64,000 nt of DNA, taken from the NCBI GenBank assembly GCA_963791295.1, contig CAWBRY010000001.1:620001-684000 (forward strand), read 5' to 3'. Positions within the stretch are counted from its first letter, which is position 1. Each line of letters opens with the position of its first letter. The notes under the pieces are model-generated. The model did no database searches. It was given only the letters and a program-made list of their open reading frames with translations, and was not told the origin of the DNA. Made by a program: the position numbers and the translations under genes. The DNA is from CAWBRY01 sp963791295. GTDB lineage: Bacteria; Bacteroidota; Bacteroidia; Chitinophagales; Chitinophagaceae. This document shows, in pieces, positions 1-9,763 of the stretch.

Positions 1-86
1 TAAGTAGTGGGAGCCTTCCGTTATCTGTGTTGGAAGGTAAGTTGGACAAATGGGCAAAATTGCAAGCTTCTTTATAGTCAAATACT

Positions 87-980
87 TCATTGTTTTGCCA
101 ACTGGGTGGACACAAGGAAATATTTTACTCCCAGGTCAATGCTGGTGTATTTGTAGTCGTTCAGACCCTGGTGCAAACCAAGCATCCAGGAACAGTGTTT
201 CGATTTTTTTTCGAGTATAGATCCGATAATAACGGGACGATCCCCATTATTCAGATAGCCGCTATAACCTCTGCAATTCAGCTGCCAGCGCAAATTATTG
301 TGATTGTATTCGAAACCTCCGCCAAAAAGAATAGCGTCATCCTGTCCAAATGTATTAAGATGCCATACATAAAATCCGGCCATGCCAGTAAACTTGAAAC
401 GTTTGTCGCCCAGGGGCAATCCGCAGGATATATCGAAGTGATAGCCCGGTGCATCTGTAAATCTTGCCGAGCCAACTTCATTGGAAGTGGGATATCTGAA
501 ACCGGAGCGCAAAACCAGGTGGATGTGCTTCCTCCACCGGTTCAATAGTTGAATATTTACATTGAAGTAAATGTCGCCCTTCGCCTCATGGTCATAATAA
601 TCCTTGTAGTATACACGGCGCTCTTCCTTTACGCGGTGACTCAAGCTGAACGATTCAACAGGTATCCAGTTAATATCGGCCGAGATAAAATCTTTTACCA
701 GGCAATAACTTCCTCCCAACCTTAAGTTTTGTGTATGATCCCCACAGCGAAAATGAAAAGTCCCGCCCGCAGAAAGCCAATTGGAACTATCCACTGATCC
801 GTTGCCCATCTCCGGAACCGGCAAGGCATTTGGGCCCATAAAAGCAGGTGCATAAATGATGTATTGGCGCCAAGGGGTAATACCATCCCAATTCACCAGC
901 TTTACCCAATCACCATCAGTCTGGGCAAAAGCCTGAATCGAATAAAAAAATGATGCTACAAGCAGTAGTCTTTTCATCAA
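87..980 (-). CDS. Secreted, probable outer-membrane beta-barrel protein, function unknown
   Basis: The 297-residue product starts with a clear signal peptide (MMKR, hydrophobic core, cleavage expected after AFA around residue 19). The rest is rich in alternating polar and hydrophobic stretches with many Tyr, Trp and Phe, and the protein ends in a strand-like KYFLV segment followed by a short polar tail. That pattern fits a small outer-membrane barrel, but I recognise no named family. The gene stands alone: no same-strand neighbour follows before the window edge, and 233 bp separate it from the divergent aldo/keto reductase. It could also be a periplasmic beta-sandwich protein. Confidence 0.6.
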   Translation of the reverse strand: MMKRLLLVASFFYSIQAFAQTDGDWVKLVNWDGITPWRQYIIYAPAFMGPNALPVPEMGNGSVDSSNWLSAGGTFHFRCGDHTQNLRLGGSYCLVKDFISADINWIPVESFSLSHRVKEERRVYYKDYYDHEAKGDIYFNVNIQLLNRWRKHIHLVLRSGFRYPTSNEVGSARFTDAPGYHFDISCGLPLGDKRFKFTGMAGFYVWHLNTFGQDDAILFGGGFEYNHNNLRWQLNCRGYSGYLNNGDRPVIIGSILEKKSKHCSWMLGLHQGLNDYKYTSIDLGVKYFLVSTQLAKQ

Positions 981-1129
981 GTTGATTTGGTTACATTCTG
1001 GCGGTTGCTGGGACCTGAACGTAACCCAGGTTTGATGACTCGAAATTATGATTTTGTATTAAAAAAATAAATAATGGAACTTTTTTTTTACGAGGAAAAA
1101 CCGCTGTGCGTGGCCCTGTGAATTGTCAA

Positions 1130-1137
1130 TACCTTTG
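1130..1137 (+). promoter_or_regulatory. Putative Bacteroidota -7 element (TACCTTTG)
   Basis: The octamer matches the TAnnTTTG -7 consensus of Bacteroidota sigma-ABfr promoters and lies 76 bp upstream of the aldo/keto reductase start. No good TTTG -33 box sits at the usual 19-bp spacing, so the call rests on the -7 element alone. Confidence 0.25.
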
Positions 1138-1213
1138 GATTTTTCTGACCCGGCATGGTAAATTGCCTAGCGGTAAAAACTTGATATTTAACTCTTTTTA
1201 AAAGATAAGGAAT

Positions 1214-2203
1214 ATGGACAAACGAATTTTAGGCAAAAGCGGGTTGGAAGTGTCAGCACTTGGCCTTGGCTGTATGGGTTTAAGCTTTGGCTATGGGCCT
1301 CCAATCGACAAAGTAGATGCTATTAAACTTATTCGCGCTGCTTATGACAAGGGGATCACTTTTTTTGACACTGCGGAGGCGTACGGTCCCTTCATAAATG
1401 AGGACTTAGTAGGAGAAGCTCTTCAGCCTTTCCGTGATAAAGTGGTCATCGCAACCAAGTTCGGTTTCAGTTTTGACTCGACCGGAAAACAGTCGGGACT
1501 GAACAGCCACCCCAACCATATTAAAGAGTATGTGGAAGGTGCGCTGAAACGTTTACGAACAGATGTCATTGATTTACTCTATCAGCATCGCGTAGATACA
1601 AGCGTTCCCATTGAAGATGTTGCTGGTGCAGTAAAAGAGCTGATCAAAGACGGAAAGGTTCGACACTTTGGGTTATCAGAGGCAGCAGTTCAAACTATTC
1701 GCAAGGCACATGCAGTTCAGCCACTATCTGCTTTACAAAGCGAATATTCTTTATGGTGGAGAGAACCGGAAAAAGAACTAATACCGACTCTTGAAGAATT
1801 GGGAATCGGTTTTGTACCCTTCAGTCCTCTGGGCAAAGGGTTTCTAACGGGTAAGATTGATAAAGACACAACATTTGACAAGGGTGATTTTCGTAACACA
1901 GTCCCTCGTTTCTCTGACGAGAACCGAAAGGCTAACCAGGTGTTGATCGATTTGCTGGGCAGGATTGCACAAAAAATGCACGTAACATCTGCACAAGTAG
2001 CGCTTTCATGGTTGTTAGCACAAAAACCCTGGATTGTTCCCATTCCTGGCACCACAAAATTGCATCGTTTAACAGAGAACGTCGGTTCAACAGAAATTGT
2101 TCTCAGCGAGAGCGACCTTAAAGAAATTAACGCAGCCATTACAAAAATTGAAATTCAGGGCGCTCGCTATTCAGAGCAGTCGCAAAAATTGGTAAACCGT
2201 TAG
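1214..2203 (+). CDS. Aldo/keto reductase
   Basis: This 329-residue cytosolic protein is an NADPH-dependent aldo/keto reductase of the open-reading-frame type seen in the YajO/IolS group. The TIM-barrel signatures are visible: GLGCMG near residue 20, and the catalytic tetrad Asp52 and Tyr57 (FFDTAEAYG), Lys82 (IATKFGF) and His125 (YQHRVD). The C-terminal PIPGTTK segment binds the cofactor phosphate in this family. It reduces aldehydes or ketones, but the physiological substrate cannot be read from the sequence. An A/G-rich stretch (gataagg) lies just before the ATG. The gene is followed after 59 bp by a sensor kinase on the same strand. Confidence 0.93.
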   Translation: MDKRILGKSGLEVSALGLGCMGLSFGYGPPIDKVDAIKLIRAAYDKGITFFDTAEAYGPFINEDLVGEALQPFRDKVVIATKFGFSFDSTGKQSGLNSHPNHIKEYVEGALKRLRTDVIDLLYQHRVDTSVPIEDVAGAVKELIKDGKVRHFGLSEAAVQTIRKAHAVQPLSALQSEYSLWWREPEKELIPTLEELGIGFVPFSPLGKGFLTGKIDKDTTFDKGDFRNTVPRFSDENRKANQVLIDLLGRIAQKMHVTSAQVALSWLLAQKPWIVPIPGTTKLHRLTENVGSTEIVLSESDLKEINAAITKIEIQGARYSEQSQKLVNR

Positions 2204-2262
2204 TTATAAGAAAAGGAAAAAACAATTTATTTCGTGGAGTCTTGATCAAATAATAAATCACA

Positions 2263-3909
2263 ATGAGAAAATATCTCCTGCTCATAGTCATTGTAAGTGC
2301 AAGCTGGAAATCGCGCGCGCAACTACAAGGCCAACCCCTTATTGATTCACTGATAACCCAACTTCCCAAAGCAAACGAGGACACGAACAAGGTGATACTG
2401 CTGAATGACCTTAGCCTTACATATTACTCTATAAATCCTGACGAAGGATTAAAATTTGGCAAACAAGGGTTAGCACTGGCTGAAAAATTGAATTGGAAAA
2501 GAGGAATGGCCTATGCTAACAAAGTGATAGCAGGAAATTACGGATATGGAAAATCCGATTATGCGCAGGCTTTGGATTATTCCTTAAAATCACTGCAACA
2601 GTTTAGGGAAATCCATGATCAAACCGGCACGGCAAAAATTCTGGGTGATATCGGCGTTGTCTATTGGTTCCAGGCCGATTATCCAAATGCATTGAAATAT
2701 TATTTTGACGCTTTAAGAATTAATGAAGACCTAGGCATTAAAAACGAAATAGCGGCCACTCTCTGCAATATTGGAATTGTTTATAATAGCCAGGCAGATT
2801 ACCCTAAAGCGCTCGAATATATTTTAAAGGCGAATAAGATAGATGAAGAATTAGGAAATAAAAGCGGGATGGCTTCAAACCTCGGTAATATAGGAGAACT
2901 ATACATGAGTTTGTCCGATACGGCGAAGGCTCTCGAATATGATTTAAAGTCGCTGCATTTATGTGAAGAGTTGGGCGATAAGAATGGAATATCAAGGAAC
3001 CTTGCCAACATCGCCGCGATCTATACTGAAAAGGAAGATTATTCCAAAGCGCTGGACTATTTTTTTCAGGCATTAAAGATTAATGAGGAGTTAGGAAATA
3101 AAATCGGAATAGGCGTGATCCAGGGTAACATTGGTAAAACCTATTTAGAGATTGCAAAAGACAAGAGCACGCCTAATAAAACGGCGGCATTGCAACAGGC
3201 CAAAGGTTATATGGACAAGGCAATACAGATTTTAAGAACGATCGGTGAGTTGAATGCATTGTTGAGCAACTATAAGGCATTGAGCGAAATACAATCTCTA
3301 CTGAGCGATAATAAAGGAGCCCTGGAAAGCTATAAGAATTATACGGTTTTGAAGGATTCTGTTTTCAATATGGAGAAAGATAAAAAGCTGACCGAGACGG
3401 CCATGAGATACGAATTTGATAAAAAGGAAGCAACCACGAAAGCAGCACAGGAGAAAAAAGATATTTTACAGCGTAACATTCGGAATTCGTTCGTTGCTGG
3501 AGCGATTGTATTATTCTTGTTGCTTTTGGCTTTGATAAACCGTTACCGGTATAAACAAAAAGCGAATAATAAGTTAACCGCAGCTTACGAAGACTTGAAA
3601 GCCACCCAAGATCAATTAATTCAATCGGAAAGGATGGCGGCATTTGGCGTTATGGCTACTCGCATGGCCCACGAAATTCAGAACCCGCTCAACTTTGTCA
3701 ATAACTTTTCACAGGTCTCCAAGGATTTAGTTCAGGACCTTCTTTCTTCACGTGAGGAGGCAGACAAAAAAGAAAGTGCAGATCTTTTGGTTTATAACCT
3801 TGAAAAAATAAATCAGCATGGCAACAAGGCAGCGGGTATCATTAACGAGTTGCAGAAACATGCACGTGCCGGCACAGCTCAAACTTTTTTTGAAGAAGAA
3901 AAAAAGTAA
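2263..3909 (+). CDS. TPR sensor histidine kinase lacking its ATPase domain
   Basis: The 548-residue product has a signal peptide (cleavage near SRAQ), about seven tetratricopeptide repeats with the pattern GNIG..Y...DY.KALEY..KAL.I.EELG (residues about 40-340), one transmembrane helix near 408-428, a short coiled coil, and a HisKA dimerisation domain with phospho-acceptor His470 in HEIQNPLNFVNNFS. It then stops 78 residues after the histidine. The N, G1, F and G2 boxes of a HATPase_c domain are absent. No in-frame or frameshifted continuation exists, because the convergent gene at 3929 begins at once. Compared with the full kinase at 60852-62915, it is a C-terminally truncated paralogue. It may be a decayed kinase or a dimerisation partner. 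Confidence 0.85.
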   Translation: MRKYLLLIVIVSASWKSRAQLQGQPLIDSLITQLPKANEDTNKVILLNDLSLTYYSINPDEGLKFGKQGLALAEKLNWKRGMAYANKVIAGNYGYGKSDYAQALDYSLKSLQQFREIHDQTGTAKILGDIGVVYWFQADYPNALKYYFDALRINEDLGIKNEIAATLCNIGIVYNSQADYPKALEYILKANKIDEELGNKSGMASNLGNIGELYMSLSDTAKALEYDLKSLHLCEELGDKNGISRNLANIAAIYTEKEDYSKALDYFFQALKINEELGNKIGIGVIQGNIGKTYLEIAKDKSTPNKTAALQQAKGYMDKAIQILRTIGELNALLSNYKALSEIQSLLSDNKGALESYKNYTVLKDSVFNMEKDKKLTETAMRYEFDKKEATTKAAQEKKDILQRNIRNSFVAGAIVLFLLLLALINRYRYKQKANNKLTAAYEDLKATQDQLIQSERMAAFGVMATRMAHEIQNPLNFVNNFSQVSKDLVQDLLSSREEADKKESADLLVYNLEKINQHGNKAAGIINELQKHARAGTAQTFFEEEKK

Positions 3910-3928
3910 TTCTCTTTAAGAATTCGTC

Positions 3929-5065
3929 CTATTTATCGATCATTGCCTTCAAAGCAGCGAAATCGAAATTCGCTTCCAGTTGGATTTGGAAATTTTCTTC
4001 GGCCCGCCCCTTATCCCATCTCCAATACACAACAAAGAACTGAGGTGCAAAGGAGGGGAGGTTGCTGTTAAAATACTTCGGATTTAGCCTCACCACTTCC
4101 TGGCCACCTTTTGCTTCTGTACTGAATCCTTTGAAATGAATTACATCAACGCCATCGACAATAGCAGGTTGCTCCAGGTCTTTTTCAATACTGGTGGCTA
4201 AAAGATCCTGAACGGGCTTCATTTCAGTCTCATATCTTTTCTTTGTATCATCAAGCCATTTTTGCTTTCGTTGCTTATCGGTCACATAACCATTTAGGAA
4301 GTTTTCTTTGGCACGGACCGCCTTGTCCGCGCGGGTTGTTCTTTCAATTTTTTCCAGCTGGGTTTTTTTATTGGCCTCTTCTTCTTCATCTGTTTTAACG
4401 GGTGTGTGTTTTTCTATAGATGCCAGTTCCTCTGGCAATTTCTTTTCATTATAGCTGAGGAATGCTCGCAGGTATTGCTTTCTTGTTACCGGGAGATAGG
4501 GCGACTGTCCATCCCTGGTGATGATGATGGCGCGGGAATATTTGATGCCGGTATTGGAGTTTTCATTATGTATTCCCTTGTAAACCGGATATCCCTTCAA
4601 TTCTCCTGTTTTCGGCGTTAGCAGGTAGACTTGTTGTTGTTCAATGGTGAAATAATCTACATATTGAACAAACCAACTGAACTTATTTGCCCACACATAA
4701 AACCAGGTCCCCGTTTCGCCACCCAACAACAATTTGTTTACATTGGTATTGCAATAGTATGCTTTGAAGAGTGCATCGAGAGAATAAGAGGTCGCATTAC
4801 TGCTTACTGTTGAATTGTAACCTCCCATTGAGCGATACCAGGCAGCTTCAATTCCCTTTGGCTCAGGGTAGGCGGCCTGTAAGAGTCGCCGTATCTTGTC
4901 TATCCTGGTGAAGATCTGTGCATTGTTACCAGCCTTTAAATTAGCATCCCCGCGTTGAATCCATTTGCCTTTAATGGCCATAATGATTTCATCATTGCAG
5001 GGCGCCTGTGAAAATGAATAGAGTGCCAACTGTGTCAATATAAAAATGGATATTATCTTTTTCAA
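3929..5065 (-). CDS. Secreted protein of unknown function
   Basis: The 378-residue protein has a signal peptide ending near SFSQ. No known domain was recognised. The central part (about residues 215-300) is highly charged, with runs of Glu and Lys and regular hydrophobic spacing that suggest a helical, possibly coiled-coil segment. The C-terminal 70 residues are more globular and contain a YWRWDKG motif. It lies 40 bp downstream of the metalloprotease gene on the same strand and is probably co-transcribed with it, so a link to that secreted protease is possible but unproven. Confidence 0.6.
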   Translation of the reverse strand: MKKIISIFILTQLALYSFSQAPCNDEIIMAIKGKWIQRGDANLKAGNNAQIFTRIDKIRRLLQAAYPEPKGIEAAWYRSMGGYNSTVSSNATSYSLDALFKAYYCNTNVNKLLLGGETGTWFYVWANKFSWFVQYVDYFTIEQQQVYLLTPKTGELKGYPVYKGIHNENSNTGIKYSRAIIITRDGQSPYLPVTRKQYLRAFLSYNEKKLPEELASIEKHTPVKTDEEEEANKKTQLEKIERTTRADKAVRAKENFLNGYVTDKQRKQKWLDDTKKRYETEMKPVQDLLATSIEKDLEQPAIVDGVDVIHFKGFSTEAKGGQEVVRLNPKYFNSNLPSFAPQFFVVYWRWDKGRAEENFQIQLEANFDFAALKAMIDK

Positions 5066-5105
5066 TCCAATTTATTTTTGTTTACGTATTTTAAAATACG
5101 CTTCA

Positions 5106-7019
5106 TCAATTACAGCTATCCCGCCTCCATACAAACTTCACCCTGCAGCCACCAACGATCGCTGGCCACGGCGACCAGGTATAAGTAAGTCCGGTATGAA
5201 CTCCAAGGATTTTTGCTTTGCCGAATGTTATAGCTTTTGTCTTATCGATCTCACTAACCTGCATTTTTTTCGTTGTGTTTAGAAACAGCGCTACGGTCCC
5301 GCCTGATGTATTGGTGATCCCTATCATCTTCCACCAGTTGACGAGTGCATTGTGGTGATCACGTCCCGGCACGAGAACAAACTCAACCTCTGTTGGATGA
5401 ACAACATTATATTCTACAGAAAATTCTATTTCATCGCAATCATCGCCTGTGTTTAGAACACCAGTTGAAGTAGGAGGTATCGATGGGAAAGGATAGACCT
5501 CTCTTACGAAAGTCCTATCAAGCGGCGAAAGGTTGTAATTCCAGGGAACAGAAGATCCGTCAGTAGTAAGCGCTGCGTCGATGGGATAGTGCATGATCGA
5601 GGAGGGATCATACGCCGAGGAATTCGTAGTGCTTTTCGAATACCTTGCGAAAATATTATTATTGATCTTCGTTGTGTCCCAGTTGTTAGGTTCCCCAGTA
5701 TAAAATGCATACACTTTATCTATATCCCATGGAATGCCTGCATTTGGCGATTGATGTTCATGAACAAAACCGAGGGCATGGCCAAACTCATGTAATATCA
5801 CTCTTCTGAACTCTGATGCAGCTGTCTGGATGGTAAGCCAGCCAAAATTCATGGTTTTTGAGCTATTCGGGTTTACCAATATATTTCTTCCTAACCAGGA
5901 CCAACTGGTGTTATCCATTTCAAATCCCACTTTGATCTGTGCCGTTGACACATCACTCACAAAATTGAACGTGATGTTGGCGTAGGTTTCCCACTCTTTT
6001 ACATAATGCATTACCATACCCTTAAGAAACAAATCTGATCCGGCAGTGAATCCCACGGTAATCACATCTCCTGCGGTCCACATTAAATCTGTATAACCCG
6101 AAAGCGACTGCGTAATTGTTGAAACAGCTTCGAGATCTCCATTGGACTTAATTTTTGGAATGACAGGTTTGGGTGGAACAGGAGGTCTCGCTGGCAGATT
6201 ATTTTTCTGATCTGTTTCAATGCAAACATGCAGTTTGGAAAAATCATAAGAAGGACCGGCCGGCTTTTTGGGAACAAAATCTTTGTCATCGATGGGGCTG
6301 CCGATAACCGGTGTATTATCTATTGGTTTCTTTGATTCCTTCTTGATAATTTCCGAATTGCTTTCAATTGGTTTTTTAGGCTCCTTTATCAAAGGTTCTG
6401 TGTTGGCTTTAACCGGCTCACCAGGTATTATTTCTGTTGAAGAAATAACGACATTATAGGCGGCACCCGGAAACAACGGCTGCCCGTCAATATTGGTGAT
6501 ATACCATTTGCCGGCGTGGGTACTATAACCGGTTTTGATCTCATACCGGTTGAGCGAAGAACCCTGGCGCAGATCAGGCGAATGATTTTGAAAGACGGCG
6601 AAGACCGACTTGGGATTGTTATTGAGCATAGGATTGTCAATATAAGAACCTTCGCCTCCAAGATTTTGCCGGGTTACTAAATGCAGGAACTGGTTAGGAC
6701 CCGGATTCAGAAAATATTGAACTTTATAACTTAGTCCTGCTACTAATGCTGCATGGTCACTATTGAAGATGTTCCATCTTCCTGCATAATACCAGGCGCC
6801 GATCGGATGCGGGTTCGCCGTTTTGCTGTTGCCGAGTGGCGTGGCAATGATGATCGCATCGCTGTTGCCGGAAAGCCCGGGGAAGTCAATCAATGTCCTG
6901 GAAGATATGATGTTCGCATTGGTTGTTGTCACCGTGAACTCCTGAGCCGCGAGTGGAAAAGCAGGCATGGCCACGAAGACTAGCAAGAATAACTTAAGAT
7001 GCTCCAGGTTTTTTTTCAT
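5106..7019 (-). CDS. Secreted astacin-like zinc metalloprotease
   Basis: The 637-residue product begins with a signal peptide (cleavage near PLAAQE). An N-terminal beta-rich region of about 180 residues is followed by a Pro/Lys/Glu-rich linker that repeats the phrase EPKKPIESN-like twice, then by the metzincin catalytic domain. The zinc motif HEFGHALGFVHEHQ places ligands at His410, His414 and His420 with catalytic Glu411, and a Met-turn follows in SIMHYPI. This matches the astacin/matrixin style of metzincin (HExxHxxGFxHE). A C-terminal beta domain of about 110 residues follows. It should cleave extracellular proteins. No T9SS tail is evident. The gene is the first of a two-gene unit with the orphan at 3929. 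Confidence 0.85.
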   Translation of the reverse strand: MKKNLEHLKLFLLVFVAMPAFPLAAQEFTVTTTNANIISSRTLIDFPGLSGNSDAIIIATPLGNSKTANPHPIGAWYYAGRWNIFNSDHAALVAGLSYKVQYFLNPGPNQFLHLVTRQNLGGEGSYIDNPMLNNNPKSVFAVFQNHSPDLRQGSSLNRYEIKTGYSTHAGKWYITNIDGQPLFPGAAYNVVISSTEIIPGEPVKANTEPLIKEPKKPIESNSEIIKKESKKPIDNTPVIGSPIDDKDFVPKKPAGPSYDFSKLHVCIETDQKNNLPARPPVPPKPVIPKIKSNGDLEAVSTITQSLSGYTDLMWTAGDVITVGFTAGSDLFLKGMVMHYVKEWETYANITFNFVSDVSTAQIKVGFEMDNTSWSWLGRNILVNPNSSKTMNFGWLTIQTAASEFRRVILHEFGHALGFVHEHQSPNAGIPWDIDKVYAFYTGEPNNWDTTKINNNIFARYSKSTTNSSAYDPSSIMHYPIDAALTTDGSSVPWNYNLSPLDRTFVREVYPFPSIPPTSTGVLNTGDDCDEIEFSVEYNVVHPTEVEFVLVPGRDHHNALVNWWKMIGITNTSGGTVALFLNTTKKMQVSEIDKTKAITFGKAKILGVHTGLTYTWSPWPAIVGGCRVKFVWRRDSCN

Positions 7020-7256
7020 TTCCTTGGTTTAAGAAAATTATTAATCAACATATTGTGTAAAGGAAGCGAAATCGCAGCATGGGCTAATCACCTGAAACAG
7101 GGATTCTCAAAAATTGCAACCATGGAGAATATCACTCGAAAAACTTATCCGAGACCAAAAAAACGTATATTTCTTTAGCTATTTTCAAACCGAAGGTTTA
7201 ACCTGCCTTAAGAGGTATTGATTTGGTGAATATTTTTAATTCTAAACTAATTTGAC

Positions 7257-7946
7257 ATGGAAAAGAAGTATTCAATTGCGTGTTTTTTTCAGGCTTTTAT
7301 AGCCATTTCGTCAGCAATGTTATTGTCTGCTGATATTGTTTCTGCACAGCCCGCGTATTCTCGCGGAGAACAAAGACTACCGATTACTTACGACGTCGCG
7401 ATGCAAAGGGCCAAGGCAGCGCTTATTGGTGAAGGGTATGTAAATCTCAACGAAGGAGGTGCATTTGTTGCCGGGTTTAAAGAAATACACACCGCTGTTA
7501 TTATGTGCAATGTAGCACCTGACGCAACAACATGGATAAATATTGTGGTAGCTAGCAATAATAACGACGCAACTGTTCCCGGAGGTGAGCGAGTCCGGTT
7601 ACAAAACCGAATGAACCAGGCTAAGACTGCCGACGGTCTTCTGTTAGGTGAATGGAATTTGAAATGTTGTAACGACGGTCTGAGCTGGACCATGTCCATT
7701 ACAAGCCAGAATGGTGTAGAGTTTTCCGGATCACTTTCAGAAGCTCATAGTGGAGGCAATATAACAAATGGAGTGGTGACTGGAAACACGATTGAATTCG
7801 TGCGTAGCGGAAGTTGGGGTAAACAAAAATGGACAGCTCAACTTGTGAATGAAGGCGGTAGCTTGCGTATGGTCAATGGCGTTTGGACAGGTGATTACCA
7901 GGATAGATACGCGGGTCAGAACAATTGGCATGCCGAGAAAAAATAA
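7257..7946 (+). CDS. Secreted protein of unknown function
   Basis: This 229-residue product has a long signal peptide (cleavage near VSAQ, about residue 31). Residues about 35-115 are a compact alpha/beta segment with a Cys in IMCNVAP. The second half, about 125-225, is beta-rich (LLGEWNLKCCNDGLSW, then SITSQNGVEFSG and a closing VNGVWTG) and resembles a lipocalin-like or calycin-style small barrel. That fold guess is weak. No family was recognised. The ThuA-like gene follows 23 bp downstream on the same strand, so co-transcription is likely. Confidence 0.55.
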   Translation: MEKKYSIACFFQAFIAISSAMLLSADIVSAQPAYSRGEQRLPITYDVAMQRAKAALIGEGYVNLNEGGAFVAGFKEIHTAVIMCNVAPDATTWINIVVASNNNDATVPGGERVRLQNRMNQAKTADGLLLGEWNLKCCNDGLSWTMSITSQNGVEFSGSLSEAHSGGNITNGVVTGNTIEFVRSGSWGKQKWTAQLVNEGGSLRMVNGVWTGDYQDRYAGQNNWHAEKK

Positions 7947-7969
7947 GCCGAGCCTGTCCGATCATAAAC

Positions 7970-8728
7970 ATGAGGGAAAAATTGATAACCATCATAGGGG
8001 CCTTCGCTTTGTCACAGGCCATTGTTGTTGCACAACCTCGGTTTCATGCATTAGTGCTGTTTGAAAACGGCGGCCACCATCTCGAATTTACAAACGCAGC
8101 CCAACCCTGGCTCAACAAACTTGCCGCAGACAGCAATTTTACGATTGATTATATAAAGAAAACCGATTCAATTAATGCTGCCTTCCTTTCAAAATACCAA
8201 CTGTTCATACAACTTGATTATCCTCCCTATGGCTGGACAGCGGCCGCCGCGGCTGCTTTAGAAGACTATATCCAAATGGGGAGGGGCGGGTGGATCGGCC
8301 TGCATCATGCCACACTGCTGGGCGAATTTGATGGATATGCAATGTGGCAATGGTTTTCTGACTTCATGGGGAATATTAAATTCAAAAGTTACATTCCGAC
8401 TTTCGTATCGGCACAGGTAAGAACAGAAGATGCAAAACATCCCTGCATGAAAGACCTACCACTTCAGTTTATCATTAAGAAAGAAGAGTGGTACACCTAC
8501 GATAAAAGTCCTCGAGCCAGTGTGCATGTCCTTGCTTCGGTAGACGAATCATCCTATGTTCCTGGCTCGAGTATAAAAATGGGTGATCATCCAGTTGTAT
8601 GGACCAACGAACATTTTCCAGCACGAAATATCTATATTTTTATGGGACACGATCCCGGTCTTTTTGAAAATAAATCCTACACAACGCTGCTTGCGAATGC
8701 TATTTTCTGGGCTGCAGGAAAAGAATGA
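7970..8728 (+). CDS. ThuA-like domain protein, secreted
   Basis: The frame is open from 7925, but the ATG at 7970 is preferred. It gives a proper signal peptide (MREKLITIIGAFALSQAIVVAQ) and clears the stop of the previous gene. The product of about 252 residues carries the ThuA/glutamine-amidotransferase-like fold: ALVLFENGGHH at the start, GGWIGLHHATLLGEFDGY in the middle, PVVWTNEH and IFMGHDPGLF near the end. ThuA is established with ThuB in 3-ketotrehalose formation in rhizobia. Secreted ThuA-like proteins in Bacteroidota accompany keto-sugar gene sets, and the exact reaction is unsettled. A decayed paralogue lies 480 bp downstream. Confidence 0.85.
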   Translation: MREKLITIIGAFALSQAIVVAQPRFHALVLFENGGHHLEFTNAAQPWLNKLAADSNFTIDYIKKTDSINAAFLSKYQLFIQLDYPPYGWTAAAAAALEDYIQMGRGGWIGLHHATLLGEFDGYAMWQWFSDFMGNIKFKSYIPTFVSAQVRTEDAKHPCMKDLPLQFIIKKEEWYTYDKSPRASVHVLASVDESSYVPGSSIKMGDHPVVWTNEHFPARNIYIFMGHDPGLFENKSYTTLLANAIFWAAGKE

Positions 8729-8782
8729 TTTCATTATCGGTTCATTTTTTTCAATACATTTAGGAAAATTAAAATACTTAAA

Positions 8783-9199
8783 ATGAATTCTAAATTTTTA
8801 TCGACCGCAGGGCTCGTAATGCTTGTTGGACTTCTTTTCAGCTTTCAACAAAAAACATCTACGGAAAATTCACAGGTAAAGAAGGGAATGATTAAAGTGA
8901 CCATATTATATCCGAATGGTGAAGGGAAAAAATTTGATATGGACTACTATTCCAACAAGCACATGCCAATGATTGCAAGTTTGCTGGGCGACTCATTGAA
9001 GTTCTTCGAAATTGACAAAGGCATATCTGGTAGAACTCCTGATGATCCCATTCCATATTTAGCTATTGGATATTTATACTTTGACAGGCTTTCAGCCTAT
9101 CAAAATTCTTTCGGACCCAATGCGGCAAAAATCGTTGGCGACGTTCCGAACTACACCAACATACAGCCTGTTGTTCAAATAAGCGAAGTATTGCGTTGA
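8783..9199 (+). CDS. EthD-family protein with export signal
   Basis: The 138-residue product has an N-terminal hydrophobic segment (residues about 8-22, ending FSFQQK) and then a single EthD-like ferredoxin-fold domain. That domain starts IKVTILYPNGEGKKFDM, continues DYYSNKHMPMI with the conserved YxxxHxP pattern, and ends near QISEVLR. EthD proteins are small dimeric alpha-beta barrels linked to oxidative degradation clusters. The biochemical role is poorly defined. An exported form is a minor oddity. The gene sits between the intact ThuA-like gene and its broken paralogue. Confidence 0.8.
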   Translation: MNSKFLSTAGLVMLVGLLFSFQQKTSTENSQVKKGMIKVTILYPNGEGKKFDMDYYSNKHMPMIASLLGDSLKFFEIDKGISGRTPDDPIPYLAIGYLYFDRLSAYQNSFGPNAAKIVGDVPNYTNIQPVVQISEVLR

Positions 9200-9210
9200 T
9201 CCGGGAAACA

Positions 9211-9763
9211 ATGAGACAAACTCGATCTTTTTTTTGTGCATGCGCTTTCATGTTGCTAGCATCCTGACAATCTATGGGCAATCCTACCCTTGATTTAAAG
9301 TTCTGGCATTTTACAGCCATACCGTGGCGGAGGCTGGTTGGGTTTTCATGTGGCTGGTTATAATGATAAGACTACCAATTGGCCATGGTTCGTAAATTTT
9401 TTAGGGGGAGCAGTGTTTTATAATAATAACTGGCCACCTCTGCCGGCAAAGCTTACACTTGATGACACACTACATTCGATTACGAAAGGTTTGCCTCAGA
9501 CCTTCATTTCGCCCGTGGGAGAATGGTATCAATGGAAACCCAGTCCCCGGAAAAATGAGAAAGTGAGGGTATTGGTAAGTTTATCGCCAGACAATTTTCC
9601 CATGGGCATTAAGCATATCATCGCAGATGGCGATATGCCGGTGGTATGGACGAACACCGATTATCGGATGATCTATCTGAATATGGGTCATTACCTCAAA
9701 TAAGAAAGGCAACGTTATTGATCGCCGATAATCGAGTTGCAGCACTACCCCAAATACTTCTCA
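9211..9763 (+). pseudogene. ThuA-like paralogue, deleted and frameshifted
   Basis: An ATG at 9211 opens a signal-peptide-like start (MRQTRSFFCACAFMLLAS) that hits TGA at once. In another frame, from about 9325, the text RGGGWLGFHVAGY continues as a clean ThuA-like C-terminal half (open 9338-9703, 121 residues) with PVVWTNTDYRMIYLNMGH, parallel to the intact neighbour's PVVWTNEH and IFMGHD. The roughly 100 residues expected between leader and GGGWLG are missing. After the stop at 9703 a further frame reads KATLLIADNRVAALPQ, which looks like the lost C-terminal helix. The gene is thus a relic with an internal deletion and at least two frame changes. The end coordinate is approximate and overlaps the 3-prime end of the convergent isomerase gene. 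Confidence 0.8.

Noticed and set aside
1..86. Possible gene at the left window edge
   Set aside because: Frames are short and interrupted, and no motif is visible.
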